From: Lunularia cruciata
Lineage: Eukaryota; Streptophyta; Marchantiopsida; Lunulariales; Lunulariaceae
Length of the DNA stretch: 64,000 nt
Direction of reading: 5' to 3'
Assembly: GCA_948567375.1 (NCBI GenBank)
Contig: OX419762.1
Coordinates: forward strand, 32,059,465-32,123,464
The position numbers and the translations under genes are program-made. This document shows positions 32,636 to 44,632 of this stretch, one piece after another (position 1 is the first letter of the stretch; each line of letters begins with the position of its first letter). Below the pieces are notes generated by a model. It was not told where the DNA came from. It searched no databases and saw nothing but the letters and a program-made list of their open reading frames with translations.

Positions 32636-35120
32636 TCAAATGTGAGCGTCCCCGCAAATATAGACTTCGGGTGTCTTAGAAACTTTTGAGTCTATGGTCC
32701 AATATCTTTGAACTCTCCACTTGTTTGCTCGAGTGGCAAAAGGATTGCCTTCCAGGTCTACAAGTTGAATGGACCCATTTTCATAAAGATGAAGAACTCG
32801 ATAAGGCCCCATCCATCTCAAACTCAACTTGCTTGGAAAAAATATTTGGCAATTGTTATATAACAAAACCAAATCTCCTTCATGCATAGCCATAGGCTTG
32901 ATATGCTTATCGTGCCTGACTTTCCTCTGTGCTTGTACTTCCTTTGTGGTTTGCATTGCACTGTCTCTTTTCTCTTCTAACCACATTAGTTGATGGATCC
33001 AAAGCTCCTGGCTCTCTTCCTCTGACAGTCATTCTTTGCAAAGAATCCAATATGTCGGTACTTCAAATTCAACTGGTCGTATGGGATGCAAGCATATGTC
33101 AAGAAGTATGTAGTTTTTTTGGTTGTAATATTTTTTGTTGTTTGATATGCCCACAACACGATTGGTAGTTTTGTATCTCAGTCATAGGCATAATTGATAG
33201 TCACCTTATTCAAAATTTTGCAAAGTAACCCATTTGCCTTTTCCGTTAAGCCATTTGCTTTTGGGTTATAAGGAGTCGTTTGCTGAGGTTTAATCTGAAA
33301 TTTCTTGGTTAATGCTTCCATCACGGAGTTCAAAAAATGTGTCCCTTGGTCACTAACCAATTCCAAAGGACACCCATATCGGGAGATGATGTTTTGAAAG
33401 AAAAATTCCGCCATGGTTTTGGCATCATCTCTACAAGTTGCTTCAGCTTCAACCGTCCTGGTAGTATGGTGAGTACAAACCAAAATGTATTGCTTCCTTG
33501 TGACTTGGGTCACTAGTTGAGTGGGACACACAAAATCCATTCCCCATTTCTCAAATGGGGCCAATGGCAAAATTGATCTCAAAGGCCAATGAGAAGTAGA
33601 TGTCGGCTTCCCTGTTCTTGGACAAGCATCACAGCTTTGAATATGAGCATGCGTGTCTTTGTACATCATAGGCCACCAATACCTTGCCGAAAGAATCTTC
33701 TTCATAGTATTCTTTAGAGCATAGTGTCCTCCTGATGCTTTGGAGTGTAAATACTCAATCACGCCTCCTACTTCATATGACTCCAAGCATGTCAAAGTAC
33801 ATCATCTTCACCCATCTTGAATGTTGTGTTTGATTTGGTACGGCCCCATACTCTCCAGGTCCATCCCTTCAGGACAATGGAGAGTATGCAAATAATGATA
33901 TTTTGCTGCATACCTTGTACTTCGCTGCTGTTAATTGATATAACTCTTCATTAGCAAACCAATCATCAATTTCCCACTCTTGGTCTTGAGCTTCTAACCT
34001 AGACAGGAAGTCCGCATTTGAATGCAAAGCTCCCTTCCTTACTTGTACAGTATATGTGAATTCTTGTAACAACAAGATCCATCTTGCAATTCGCCCGGAC
34101 AAATCTGCCTTCTTGACCAAATGTTGCAATGTGTAATGGTCAACATAGAAGACAAACTCATATCCTAGCAGGTAGTGGTGAAATTTCTTGTAGGCATACA
34201 CCATTCCGAGTGCTTCTCTTTCAGTCAAATAGTTCTTTTCAGAAATTGAAAGTTGGCGGCTGGCATAATACACCGGGTAGTTCTTCTTCTTGTCCTTATG
34301 ACATAAGATGACACCGATGGCCATGGAAAAAGTGTCCACATATACATGAAAAGGGACGTCCCAATTTGGGGCCCTCATAACTGGTGCTTCAACCAGTTTC
34401 TTCTTCAACACCTGGAAAGCTTCTTCTTGATTTTCTTCCTACATATAGTCTTTGGATTTCTTCAAAAGCTTTGTAATGGATGCAGCAAGCACCGCATAGT
34501 TTGACACAAAGCGTCTGTAGTATCCGACATGTCCCAAGAAGGCTCTTAGCTCCCGGATGTTCTTTGGGGATTCCAAAGCTGCAATTACTTTAACCTTCTC
34601 AACATTGACTTCAATACCTTGGCTTGACACCCGATGCCCCAAAAGAATTCCCTCCTTCATTGCAAAGAAGCATTTCTCCGGGTGTAATGACAAGCTGGCA
34701 AAACGACACCTTTAAAAAGTTTGGTGAAGGTAATCCAAATGTACATCTCTTCGCCCAAAGACACAAAAATCATCAATGAAGACTTCCACAAATTTGCACA
34801 AGAAATCCTTGAAGATTGAATTCATCATCTGCTAGAAAGTAGCGGGAGCATTACACAACCCAAAGGGCATTTGATTGTAAGCAAAAGTTCCCCAATTGAT
34901 CATGAATGTAGTTTTATCCTTGTCCTCGTCTCGGATGGATACTTGATTGTACCTTGAGAATCCATTGAGAAAGCTATAACAAGGGTGACCAACTACTTGG
35001 TCTAGAATTGTATTGATAAAAGGCAAGGGATGATGATCCTTCCTTGTGATTGCGTTCATCTTACGGAAGTCTTGGCACACTCAGATCTTCCCTAGTTTCT
35101 TCTTTGGGACAATGACAATG
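32636..35120 (-). pseudogene. pol: Element 3 pol: RT (C-terminal part), RNase H, integrase
   Basis: RT runs from about 35120 to 34440 and retains the catalytic Asp pair (FIDDF, codons at 34774-34769) that Element 1 has lost. It shares with Element 1 a TGA codon before VCQD near 35084. RNase H (34411-33869) has YVDTFSMAIGV, TEREALGMVYA and YVDHYTLQHL. Integrase (33795-33178 and 32986-32636) keeps SKASGGHYALK, CDACPRTG, FEKWGMDFVCP, LVSDQGTHFLN and NGLTEKANG, so all three catalytic acids are present. Its stop overlaps the polypurine tract. Several stops and frameshifts separate the pieces, so it is not functional as it stands. Confidence 0.88.
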
Positions 35121-35576
35121 GCTCCAAAGAGAAGAAGAGGATGGTGTCACATTTCCATCTAAACATGTGTCAAGAAGCAGATTTCAATGAGCAATACTAT
35201 ATCAAGCAAATCCAAGGAAGTGATGAAGATTTTGCTAGGATGTGGAGAGAAAAAATTGAGGCAAAAGTTGCTCCAAGGCTGACATTGAGGAAGAGAAATT
35301 GACCCAAGAAGGTAGCTTCCTCGATTCAATCAAGAAAGACAAGGAGAATAAACCTAAGGTGTGAAGCGGTGGTGAATCCATTGTTTGAAGAAGAGTCAAA
35401 GGGAGAGGCCAAGAGCAAGGAAGAAGAAGAAGAAGAAGAGCTCATATTGTAGAGTCAGGAGTCAAGTGGGAGTGAAGGAGAGCCTAAAGTCCAGCAATTG
35501 GTGGATGGTGAGGCTGAAGAAGAGGAGAAGGAGTTTCACAGCGAAATTGAACTCATGGAAGGGAGAGATGGCTAAT
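35121..35576 (+). repeat. Family-1 U3 ORF fragment, plus strand
   Basis: The translation contains a diverged counterpart of the MVSHFHPDLR-type block (MVSHFHLNMCQEADFNEQYY), then basic and acidic runs (SKEEEEEEELIL, SSGSEGEPKVQQLVDGEAEE), matching the middle of the U3 protein. It is cut at 35577 by a complete LTR; matching sequence resumes at 39336. It probably continues the old copy seen at 27877-28839. Confidence 0.7.
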
Positions 35577-38500
35577 TGTGGTACCCACAAATTTTAATTT
35601 TTTAAGCTGTAAGGAAGAAAAGCGTTGGTAAAGCCAAATAAGGGCTAAACAGGGAGGAAACACAAAGAATTGTATGTTTTGATGTAAACCCAAAGTCGAC
35701 CTCAGGTCAAAGTTAACAAGACTTGGGTTAGATGGACTGAAATATGAAGCCAAAGACAAAGGACATTGCATTGGGATGCAAAACCTGATCCAAAGAACTT
35801 GTACAACTTTTCCTTGGGTTTTGCACATCAAGAAAGTATGTGGGAAGAAAGTGACTACCTTGAGACCAAGATGATCTTGAAAGTGATAGGAAACCAACCC
35901 ATAGAATTGGTGGGTAAACAAAGAAATGACTGAAGAATGACCAATCAGCAAAGGCTATAAAATTGAGATTTTAGTGAGGAAGCATTGCAATGTCTAGAAG
36001 GTATCCTAATCCTATTCAAAGTCAACCCAAAAGAATGCAAACTATGAGTATACAAGAGGAGTGGGCTAGAGTCTTGAGTTTGATCTTTCATAAGCAGAGA
36101 ATGAGGAAGCATACGATGGTCCTAAATGGAAATAAGCAGAGTGTGGTGAGGGGTCTTGCAAATCATTAATTAGATGTAGTGGCAAGGATCAAAGTCTTGT
36201 CAAGACTTTGCATCACATTTTTGGTCTAGAATTGGAATTTGAGATTTCTAGGGTTCATGGCCTAAATTGCTGCCAGTAATTGTAAGGATGGGCCCAAGCA
36301 CGAGGGGAAGAGAGATCCGACTCAATGGACTGATTCATATTGGAGATTTGTCATAGGAAGAGAAGCAGGAGAGGTAGGATGCATCACCTTCTATCCAAAG
36401 TGTGATGCTTTGAAAGAAACTGCCGAGGTGAGGAATTCTTTCAGTAGACCTTGCACCAAGAATGGGTACAAGATTGATAGTTACAAGGATCTTGTACAAA
36501 GGGGGATCATGAGTGCAATGATGGCTATGTTTAAGCCAAAGTGAACCACTTATGTAACAATGTAGTAGGCAGTATTCTTTCATCAGATGTTTGCAAGAGA
36601 AGTGGTGGATTGGGCGAGGTGTTTGCATCACCAAGTTGGGAAGATGATCACCAATTGAAGAATGGATATGCCGCCCCATTAATTTGTACCCTTTGCAGCC
36701 CACTTCTAGTTTGGGCTGAACCTATTGAGCTAAAAGGAGATAGGAAGGATGGTGTCCCATTTTCACCCTGATTTATGAAGAGAAGTAGAGAGAGATGAAC
36801 GATATTACATGGAACGGATTTTTGAAGGTGATGATTATTACTTGCATAGTGGAAAGAAGCAGATAGTGATATTGGACATCCCTATGCCAAGAAAGAGAAA
36901 TATACCCAAAGGACAAATTACACCAATGCAACCCAAGAAGATACAAAGACTCAATCCAAAGGCAACATTGGTAGAAGTGAAGGAATCAATCTTAGAGGAA
37001 GAATCAAAAGGAGAAATGGAGTCAAAGGGAGAAGCCTTGGGAGTAGAAGAAGAATTTACTCCATGGAGCAAAGAGTCAAGTAGTGGTAGTGAAGGAGAGG
37101 CCAAAGTTCAGCAATTGAGAGAAGGGATTGATGGAGAAGAAGAGTGTGAGTTCCATGAGCAATCGACTACATGGAAGGAGGAGACAAGCCATTTTTGGAG
37201 TTGCTGGTAGATGAGCTAGAAGATGAATGTGTAGGAGAGGTACCTTGGTCTTCCCAAGGGCGGCAAGAACAAGGAGAAGTGCTCACGTGAATGTTTCCGA
37301 CCAAGTAAAGGTGAGGACAAAGAGAAGAGCTTGGAGGGTGAGACATTGAAGATACAAAGATCACATCTTTGGGGTAAGGTACCAGCTGAAGAAATGCCTG
37401 CCAAAGACAAAGAACAAAGAGACTGTGAAGGAAGATATGGCATGGTCATGTACCTATCAAAGATTGTTTCTCCTTTGTTGGTGCTTCTACAATAAAAGAA
37501 AGCAGATCTGAGGAGCCATCATCTGCAAGTGAGGGATGAGTTGGAGGAAGTGGAGAAATGGAGTGAGGAGACCTCAATGTCAAGGAATAACTAACCCAAG
37601 GAGAGAAGGAAGCCAAAGAACTTTGGGCTGAAGTAGTTCTTTGGAGGAAAAGGTTGGATGCCTTGCAGGAGAATTTTGCAAAGTGCATCAAAGAATTGAA
37701 GGAGTAGAGGGCATTGGTTGAGAAGATGAAACAAGTTGTTGATGTATGAGTCAAGGTCATACACTTGAAGGCAAATGCAGTAGTGATGGAGCGAGAGCTC
37801 AAGAGTTTGAAGAAGAGCATGCCAGAGAAGGACCAAGCTTGGCAATGAGAATTGGTAGAATGTATTTGGGAGGAAGAACAATTGCTAGGGGTTGCTTTGA
37901 GGACTTGAAGATCAATTATTCCAGTATGCACACGAGAAGGAAGCATTGAAGGCTGAATTCAAGAACAAGTTGACAATGTATCAAAATGAATTGGAAATAG
38001 AAAGAAATAAGGAGAAGGTAGTTCCAAGTGTGGGAGCAATCATGAAGGAGTTGAAAGTGATGTCAATTATAGAAGCTAAAGGGAAATTAGAAGAGGTGAG
38101 CTACATGAGTTGAAGCTGATTGTGCAAGAAACTTGGAAGAGGAAGACAAAGGATGTAGATATGAACAATTTGATGATTTTCTTGAGGGATCATGTAGATA
38201 GGAAAATTATTGAGGTAGGAGATAATGTGATTCTCAAATTGGATTTTGTTAGACCAGCTTTAGACAAACTTAGTAGGGAGATGAAGATGAATGCAAAGTC
38301 CAAAGTTGTACAAGTAGGAGTGCAAGTGTCTTTGGTTGAGTTACCTACGACATTAGAAAAGAGTGGGCTAGTTGATAAAGAAGTAGAGAGATTACCCATG
38401 TTTGCAATTGTAGTTCAGAGTGAAGAGATAGTAGAAATAAATGATGTAGGAGTAGTGTTAGAGAGGCCCAAAGAAGGAGAAGTGATAAGAGTAACATCAA

Positions 38501-39335
38501 GTTTAAAAGCCAAAGTTGAGGCTTACATTGGATTGGAGTAGAAACAATTTTGAGATATGAAGAGGCAGATATGAAGAACCGGTTTGTCATTTTGGATCTA
38601 TAGGTTTGTAAAGTTGTTGTAGAATGTTATTTTAGTTAATAACTACTGAAGTGCTAAGACTATTTAAAAGAGGTATTTGCAATGTTATGTTGTTTAGTAT
38701 TTATAGTTTTGAAGTTGAGTAAAGCAAACTATTGTAACTCAATGCTCATTGTTTCAGCTTAATTTTGAGTATCAATCTTGTGTGTGTTTGTGAGTATTGG
38801 GAGAAATTCAAGTTGCAAGTCAATGAGCTTGTTAGATGTTGGATTCCACATCTCTGATTTCATTCTATGTGTTTGATCTTGATTGGATAGCAATTGAAGC
38901 AATGCCTTGATAGATTCAAGAGGAATTGTAGTGTTGGTAGTATTTGCATTAATGAGCGCAACACGGGGTTGATGCAAAACAATTTTGATTGAGGAAGTTG
39001 TGCCTTCAATGGAGGGGTGGAACACAATTATGAGGTTAAGTCATTTTGCCCTAAACCCTAGCCTACTTTGGAGGAATCTGACTCATCACAATCAAAGTTG
39101 GTTTGGAAAGATTTGATGGTATTGTGACTATGGAGTGTAATTTGTGACAAGACTACAAGTCAACACTTGTTACTCTCTTATTGGTGCAATTTTTACTTGA
39201 TAAATGAAAGAAAAACTCAAGAAAAACTGAAGGTTTACTATTTTACTTTGTGTTTGACCATTTTTTACTTGTATCTTTGTGAGAATGAACTTTACTTACT
39301 GATTAACGCAAAAGTGATACTTGCCAGGTGTCACA
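35577..39335 (+). repeat. Complete family-1 LTR, probably solo (3,759 bp)
   Basis: It starts TGTGGTACCCACAAATT and ends CAGGTGTCACA. Both sides are family-1 U3-ORF sequence, and no internal region accompanies it. A TATTTAA box is at 38661-38667. I found no target duplication (CTAAT before, CCAGT after), so it may be a solo LTR with a lost duplication or the product of exchange between elements. Confidence 0.8.
35990..38541 (+). pseudogene. Family-1 U3 ORF in the 35577-39335 LTR
   Basis: An ATG at 35990 (MSRRYPNPIQSQPKRMQT) opens a frame with the same block order as in other copies: RIKVLSRLCITFL near 36190-36230, TFYPKCDALKETAEVRNSF, NGYKIDSYKDLVQRGIMSAM and MFKPK. A charged middle follows (36809-37210; 133 open codons including GEALGVEEEFTPWSKESSSG). 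A coiled-coil part lies around 37560-38100, then a 143-codon end piece (38110-38541) with DMNNLMIFLRDHVDRKIIEV and ends KAKVEAYIGLE. Several stops and frameshifts are present. This subgroup is more diverged at the N-terminus, so comparing it with the Element 1 copy is informative about selection. Confidence 0.7.
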
Positions 39336-40904
39336 CCAGTACATTGATCTGCCCAAGGAAGACATTCCAGAGGAGTAGGAGGAAGGGCTCAGATTGGTGT
39401 TTCCAGAGGGGACAATAACAAAGAGGAATGTGCGGTCTGCAACTGCTGGACCAGGTCGAGCAATTGAAGAAGAACAAAGCTTGGGGGAAGTCATGCTGAA
39501 GATACAGATTGAGACTTTGGGGTAAGGCTCCAGTCAAAGAAGTGCCAACCAAAGCTGAAAAATAAGAAGACAAAGAATAAATCAATGAACTCATATATTT
39601 ACCAAAGATCATCTTCTTGTTGTTGTTGCATCTGCAAAAGAAGAAGAATGAAATGAAGGAAGCACATCCAGATGTGAAAAATGAGTTGCATGTGGTGCAA
39701 CATTTGAGTGAAGAAGTCTTGGAGCTAAAGAAGGTAATCCAAGGAGAAGAGGAAGCTAAAGTTTTGGGGTTCATGCAGTACTTCAAAAGTAGAGTTTGGA
39801 GAATCTTCAAGTAGATTTTTAGAGGTGAGGCAGTGTTTTGGAATATCAAGCAGAGAAGTGAGAGTACAAAGTATGGTGTTGGAGAAGCAAAAGATGGAGT
39901 CGAAGGATCTCACCTGGAAGTAGTGCATTCCAAGGCAATCAATGTTGTGATGGAGCAAGAATTGAAGAGTTTGAGGTCAAAGGCAATAGAGAAGGATCAG
40001 GCCTGGCAAAGAGAGTTAACAAATAGAAATCATGAGGAGGAGAATTGTGTGGTCTGATCAGGAGTATGGAGGCCCAACCTGTGCAGTACATGGAGGAGAA
40101 AGAAGTGTTGAAATTTGTGTTTGAAGACAAACAAGACATGTCTTGGAATGAGTTGGAAGCTGAGCGGAATAGAGAGAAGATAGTTCCAAAGAAAACATAA
40201 GAGCCAGTAGGAGAGATCATGGAGAGAGTAAAAGCAATGCTGAGTATTGAGTCCGATGTCCAAAATGGAGGAAGAAAGACTACAACTGTTGAAGTTGTTG
40301 GTGCAAGAGATGAGGAAGAGACAAGCAAAGGATACAAATATGTATAAATTAATGATTAGCTTGAGAGAGAGAGAGAGAGTAGATAGGAAAATGTTAAAGA
40401 TAGAAGACAATGTTTGTCTCAGACTAGATTAAATGAGATCAGAGCTAGATGAGCTTTGGGGTAATTTAAAGAATGAAAACTGATACAAAGTAGCAATGGT
40501 AAGAGTGCAAGTGTCTTCAGGTGAGTTACCTGAGCCAATTGAAGAAGTATGAATAGAGAAGGAGAAGGTAGAAAGCATAGCCATGACTTCAATTCTAGTT
40601 TAGACTGAAGATAGAATAGAAATAGAAGAAGAGATAGTGGTAGTAGAGGAACCAAAATTACAAGAAGTGATTGTAGTCACATCGGGCTTAGAAGCCAAAG
40701 TCAAAGTAGACATCAGATTGGATTAATAAAAATTTTGAGATCTGAAAGAACAAATATGAAGAAGTGTAATGTCATATCAAATCAGCAGATTTGAAGTAGA
40801 GAATTTAAATGGTAGAAGATGATTTGTATTTGGAGATTTCTAGGATGTAGTTGAGTGCAAGGCCTATTTAAAGGAAGCATTTACAATGTTATTGTTATTT
40901 AGTA
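39336..40904 (+). repeat. Family-1 LTR fragment: U3 ORF C-terminal half and promoter region
   Basis: It continues the U3-ORF sequence interrupted at 35576. Coiled-coil pieces occur at 39617-39814 and 39833-40057 (AINVVMEQELKSLRSKAIEK, DQAWQRELTNR; here the Gln is intact where Element 1 has a stop). The conserved LRERERVDRKMLKIEDN block is at about 40360-40415. After the ORF end near 40725 there is a CTATTTAAAGG promoter-like box near 40868. It breaks off at about 40904. Confidence 0.7.
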
Positions 40905-41320
40905 ACATTATGAGGCAAAGAATTGTTGGGAAAATGATGGCAATCTTCAAGTTGGAATGAACCACTTATGTAATGAAGCACCAGGTCATGTTCTTTCACC
41001 AGGTGTTGCCATGAAACCAATGAATTGGGAAAAGTGCTTTCACCAACAAACAAGGCAAATGGTTTAGAATTGGAGAGACATATCACCACCACACTACCTG
41101 GTGCGGTTTGCAACACACTTTACCTTGGGTTGAACCTGTTGAGTGCAGAAGAGAGATAGAAGATCGTGCTGCACTTCCACCTAGATTTGAGAAGAGAAGC
41201 AAATATAGAATAGCAGCAGTATATATGCCAGATTCAAAGAAGCAATGATCACTTTGCCAAGACAAGACAATAGAAGAGAGTGGCGGTGAAGATCTCCAAC
41301 ACAAAGAAGCAAAGTGAACC
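40905..41320 (+). repeat. Family-1 U3 ORF fragment (N-terminal domain)
   Basis: The sequence jumps back to the N-terminal domain of the U3 ORF (TTYVMKHQVMFFHQV; WARCFHHQTRQMV-like region around 41030-41060), then to the basic linker near 41300. It has stops and frameshifts. It is cut by Element 4 at 41321. Confidence 0.65.
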
Positions 41321-41953
41321 TGTAACAAGAAATATTATTTATAGAGATAAAGGATGGTCCTATATTAGTCATGGTTAGCTAAAGTTATTCATATCTAAGA
41401 TAGAGGGGACCTTGCTTTAGAGGAAGTAGAAAAGATGAGCACCACTATTTTGGATTTTAGTGTTGACTTGGTATTATTCCTAGGTGTTTGGCTTTGAGGA
41501 AAGAGTTGAGAACTCTTGGGCCCGCAAGCCTTCTTGTTTTGGATTCTTCTTTAGTTCAAGGATAGCCAATGTGAAGGAATCCTTGACTTAGTGGTTGGGT
41601 CAAGATAAGACCACATGCTTAGGGGAATATGCCCATGTGAATGGATATTCCTTTCTACTTTTTTGACTTTACTTGATTGTTCATCTAGTAACTTGAGTTA
41701 CTATGGTAATTAGTAACTTTGGTACATAACTATTTCACAAGTATATAAAAAAGGGGTGAAGGGGTACTCATCATCCTTTCATTTGCAACTATCTCTCTCT
41801 CATTGAGTTCTCTAGTGAGCAATGTCTTGAGTCTTGGAGTGTTAGCCTTGGAGGAGTATGATGGAGTTTGGGTTCCTTGCCTTCTTAGTCCATGGTGCGC
41901 TACCATAATAGCCATCAGAGGTTCATCTTGAGTGAGAGACATGCCGGCTCACA
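41321..41953 (+). repeat. 5' LTR of Element 4
   Basis: It starts TGTAACA, then lacks about 60 bp near the start compared with the other family-2 LTRs, and ends GGCTCACA. A TATA box (TATATAAA) is at 41742-41749. Confidence 0.9.
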
Positions 41954-41957
41954 TTTT

Positions 41958-41975
41958 TGGTTCCGTTGCCGCGAC
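41958..41975 (+). other. Primer-binding site of Element 4 (tRNA-Asp-like)
   Basis: TGGTTCCGTTGCCGCGAC lies four bases after the LTR and matches 13 of 18 bases of the Asp-tRNA complement seen intact in Element 1. It may be a decayed Asp site or fit another tRNA. Confidence 0.6.
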
Positions 41976-42783
41976 CTCTCTAGAAGGTAAGATAATGTTC
42001 CGCGTTCAATTCTACATTAGGCAGAAGGAGGCTATGAGAGCTCACTTGGAGAGAACATTAGGAGAGGAGAGGCTGAACTAATGTAAGAGAACCAAGATCT
42101 ATTTTTTTACCTTGTAGTTCATTATGATGTCTTTGAGGTGATTTTGTACATCTTGTACACATGAGAGGAATTGGAGAGATTGTGTCAGGTGGATTGCAGA
42201 TTTTGGGGATTGAGGTGATTTTGGGCAAAATCTCAAGTTTGAGATCTGGACTTGAAATTTCTACACATGATAGCTTGGGTTATCTTTCAGTTACTATGCG
42301 CATAGGGCTAGAATTTTTGAAACTTGATAGGGTAAAGTGCTCCCGCAACTGCATGCTCTTTGGAAAATTGTACACAATCTGCCATTTCTTCAATTTCTGG
42401 TGAATTATCATGAAAATTTCCAAGAAAATTCAGTGCATTTTATCCTACCTGTTGCCACAAAAATTAGAGAGATATCGTTCTTGCACAAGGAGTTATGAGT
42501 TTCTGAAGTGAGGGGGTGGTTTTCAGACCAAATTTGAAATATGTGTGCTGAAGAGAAAGGTGTCTAGGCGAAATGGCTCAATGAAAAGATCCAAAATTTT
42601 GCAAGGAGAGATGCCCTGGAGTTGTTATAGAATGGGAAAAATTTTTGAGGACTATGACATAGTGGTTGGGAGATTTGAGTGACATTGTGCGGAAGGGTCA
42701 ATTTTGCAGAGTTTAAATCTCATGCATGAGGAGTGTGAGAGCAACAAAAAACCTATTTGAGTGTTTAGATTCATCTTGGGAAC

Positions 42784-43254
42784 AAGGAGGATCATCAAGA
42801 GTGGAAATTAAGATTATGCAAGGTTCTCCAAGGGTTTGAGGTGATTGTAGAGGTGGATTTGAGGAAAAAAGAGTTTACAATAGAATTTGAAGAGAGTGTT
42901 GAGAGGATCCAAAAACTTACACCACTTGGAGGAAAGAGTGAGTCTAAGTGCTTTTTGTGTAAAAAGTGACATAAGGCAAGTTCATGTCCATTGACCTTTG
43001 AGAGCAAGAGATTGAGGGAAAGGAGAGGCTTACTTGACTTGGGTTTGCATGTTGGACCTTCTTCACAAAGATTGGGAGGGAGAAGATCTAAGACCAAGGA
43101 GTTGTGTGTGGTTTGGTGAGTTGAAGGACTTCCAAAAAGACATAAGTGTAGTGGAGTAAAATCACTTTTGGAGACTTTGGTGAAGGATCTTGGAGAGATT
43201 CTTAGTACAGCTACAGAAATACTACCACCTTCATCAGCAAATTCTCAAGATTAG
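42784..43254 (+). pseudogene. Family-2 zinc-knuckle ORF in Element 4 (start lost, two stops)
   Basis: It aligns codon for codon with 16037-16510 apart from one missing codon in the knuckle. The start ATG has become AAG (42784-42786). The knuckle reads CFLCKK followed by TGA, and a second stop lies in the distal Cys cluster. Blocks such as RLRERRGLLDLGLHVGPSS are unchanged. It shows that the ORF is a family-wide feature. Confidence 0.75.
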
Positions 43255-43256
43255 TG

Positions 43257-43421
43257 ATGGAGATAATCTTTCAACTTATGGATAAACTATCCATGAGGGT
43301 TCGATTAATATGCACTCTAGGATTTGATGTTGCTATAGAAATCTTGGAGCAACATGAACCTTTTTTGTTCCCTAGGGTGGATTACTCTCAAATGGTGTTA
43401 GTCATGTATATACTCTATTAG
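43257..43421 (+). CDS. Conserved 54-aa ORF of family 2, Element 4 copy
   Basis: It has the same length and frame as 16513-16677 and starts two bases after the zinc-knuckle ORF stop. Most codon differences from the Element 2 copy are conservative or silent. It is uninterrupted even though the neighbouring ORF in this element carries stops. The function is unknown. Confidence 0.5.
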   Translation: MEIIFQLMDKLSMRVRLICTLGFDVAIEILEQHEPFLFPRVDYSQMVLVMYILY

Positions 43422-43492
43422 TTATAGAGTGAGAGAAAAGAAAAGAGAAAAAAAAAAAATTTGAGAGAAGAGAAAGATAGTGAGAGCTTAAG

Positions 43493-44632
43493 ATGGGGAA
43501 ACTTCCGGTTTTCTTTGGCAAGGATGGAGAAGATGTGGAGGTCTTTGTGAGAGACTTCAAGAGAGCTTGCATAGGAAAAAATGAGAGGTGGAAGAATGAG
43601 TGGGCCTCATTATTACCAGATTTCTTTGAGGATGCAACACTTACATGGTATGAGTCAGAATACCAAAAGAGAGAGAGGAAAGATAGGCAAGAAGAGTCTT
43701 GGGAGACTTTGACTTCAGCACTCATTGAGAAATTTCTTCTTGATGAGAGTTATGAGAGATTGATGAGTGAGATTACCTTTTCCAAGCAAGGAGATGGAGA
43801 GAAAGTGAGGGTCTATGTGGAAAGAGTGGAAAAGTTAGAGTCCAGATTTTGCATAGTCTTGAGGAAGGGTGGGGATGATGTGGAGACTACTATGATTGGC
43901 ATAGGGGCCATGCTCACCAAGAATTTTGTGGGAGGGTTGAGACCACAAATTAGAAGCAAGGTGAGATATGAAAAACCTTCTTCCAAGGTTGAAGCTATCA
44001 AAATTGCAATTCATATGGAGGAGAGTTTGGAAGGGGATGAGAGTGATATGGTGGTGAAGGAGGTTATGCATCCTCCTCAAGGCTACAAGTATGGTGGAAC
44101 TTCTGATACTTTGGTGGCAAGGGTTGCACCACAAGTAGTAGTTGCTCCAATTCTTGCACCTCCACCAAAGGATCCACTTCAAACCATCACAAAACAACTT
44201 GTAGATCTCAAGATCAATGTGGTGCAACTATAGGAGAAGAGAGAGGTGGATCAGAATGTAGGGAGAGGGCCTAGGAGTTATGGAAACTATCCATATAGAG
44301 GAGGTCAACCACCCAACAATTTCAATGAGAGAAATTGTTTTGGTTGTGGAGGAAGAGGCCATATCCAAAGGAATTGCCCAAATCCCACTTACCATGGAGG
44401 AAGGGGTTATGAAGGAGCCAATAGAGGGAAAGAGAGAGGTAGTGAAACCCAAGTGGCTCCTAATCCAAACAAAGGTAAGGGGATAGCATCTATAGATGTG
44501 GTTGAGAGCAAGTATGAGAAAGGAAAGTGCTCAAACTCCAAGAGTCTTAATTTGGAGCTTTTGGCACAAGAGAAGAAGAGAGCTTGTTTTGATGTTCAAG
44601 CTATGACTTACTTCTTGGGAGGCCATGTTTGA
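43493..44632 (+). pseudogene. gag: Element 4 gag (stop and 3' deletion)
   Basis: The capsid-like frame is open from ATG 43493 to a TAG at 44231-44233, where Element 2 has Trp. It continues in the same reading order to a CX2CX4HX4C knuckle (CFGCGGRGHIQRNC, 44335-44376). Near 44592 the sequence jumps to a position equivalent to about 18438 in Element 2, removing about 600 bp that encode the gag C-terminus and the protease active site. This copy lacks the extra G that breaks Element 2 gag. Confidence 0.85.

Larger units (their letters stand above)
28840..35120 (-). mobile_element. Element 3: family-1 retrotransposon, minus strand, 5' truncated
   Basis: On the minus strand it reads RT, RNase H, integrase, polypurine tract (32627-32637) and a complete 3' LTR (32624 down to 28840). 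Gag, protease, primer site and 5' LTR are missing; homology stops near 35120, in the RT N-terminus. Only one LTR end is present, so no target duplication can be confirmed. Confidence 0.88.

Noticed and set aside
28835..35129. CAAAG at both edges of Element 3 as a target-site duplication
   Set aside because: The right-hand CAAAG adjoins truncated RT sequence, not an LTR end, so it cannot be a true duplication of an intact insertion; a 5-base match can arise by chance.
40362..40379. GA microsatellite as a regulatory element
   Set aside because: It is a short GAGA run inside the coding part of a U3-ORF fragment, with no sign of regulatory context.
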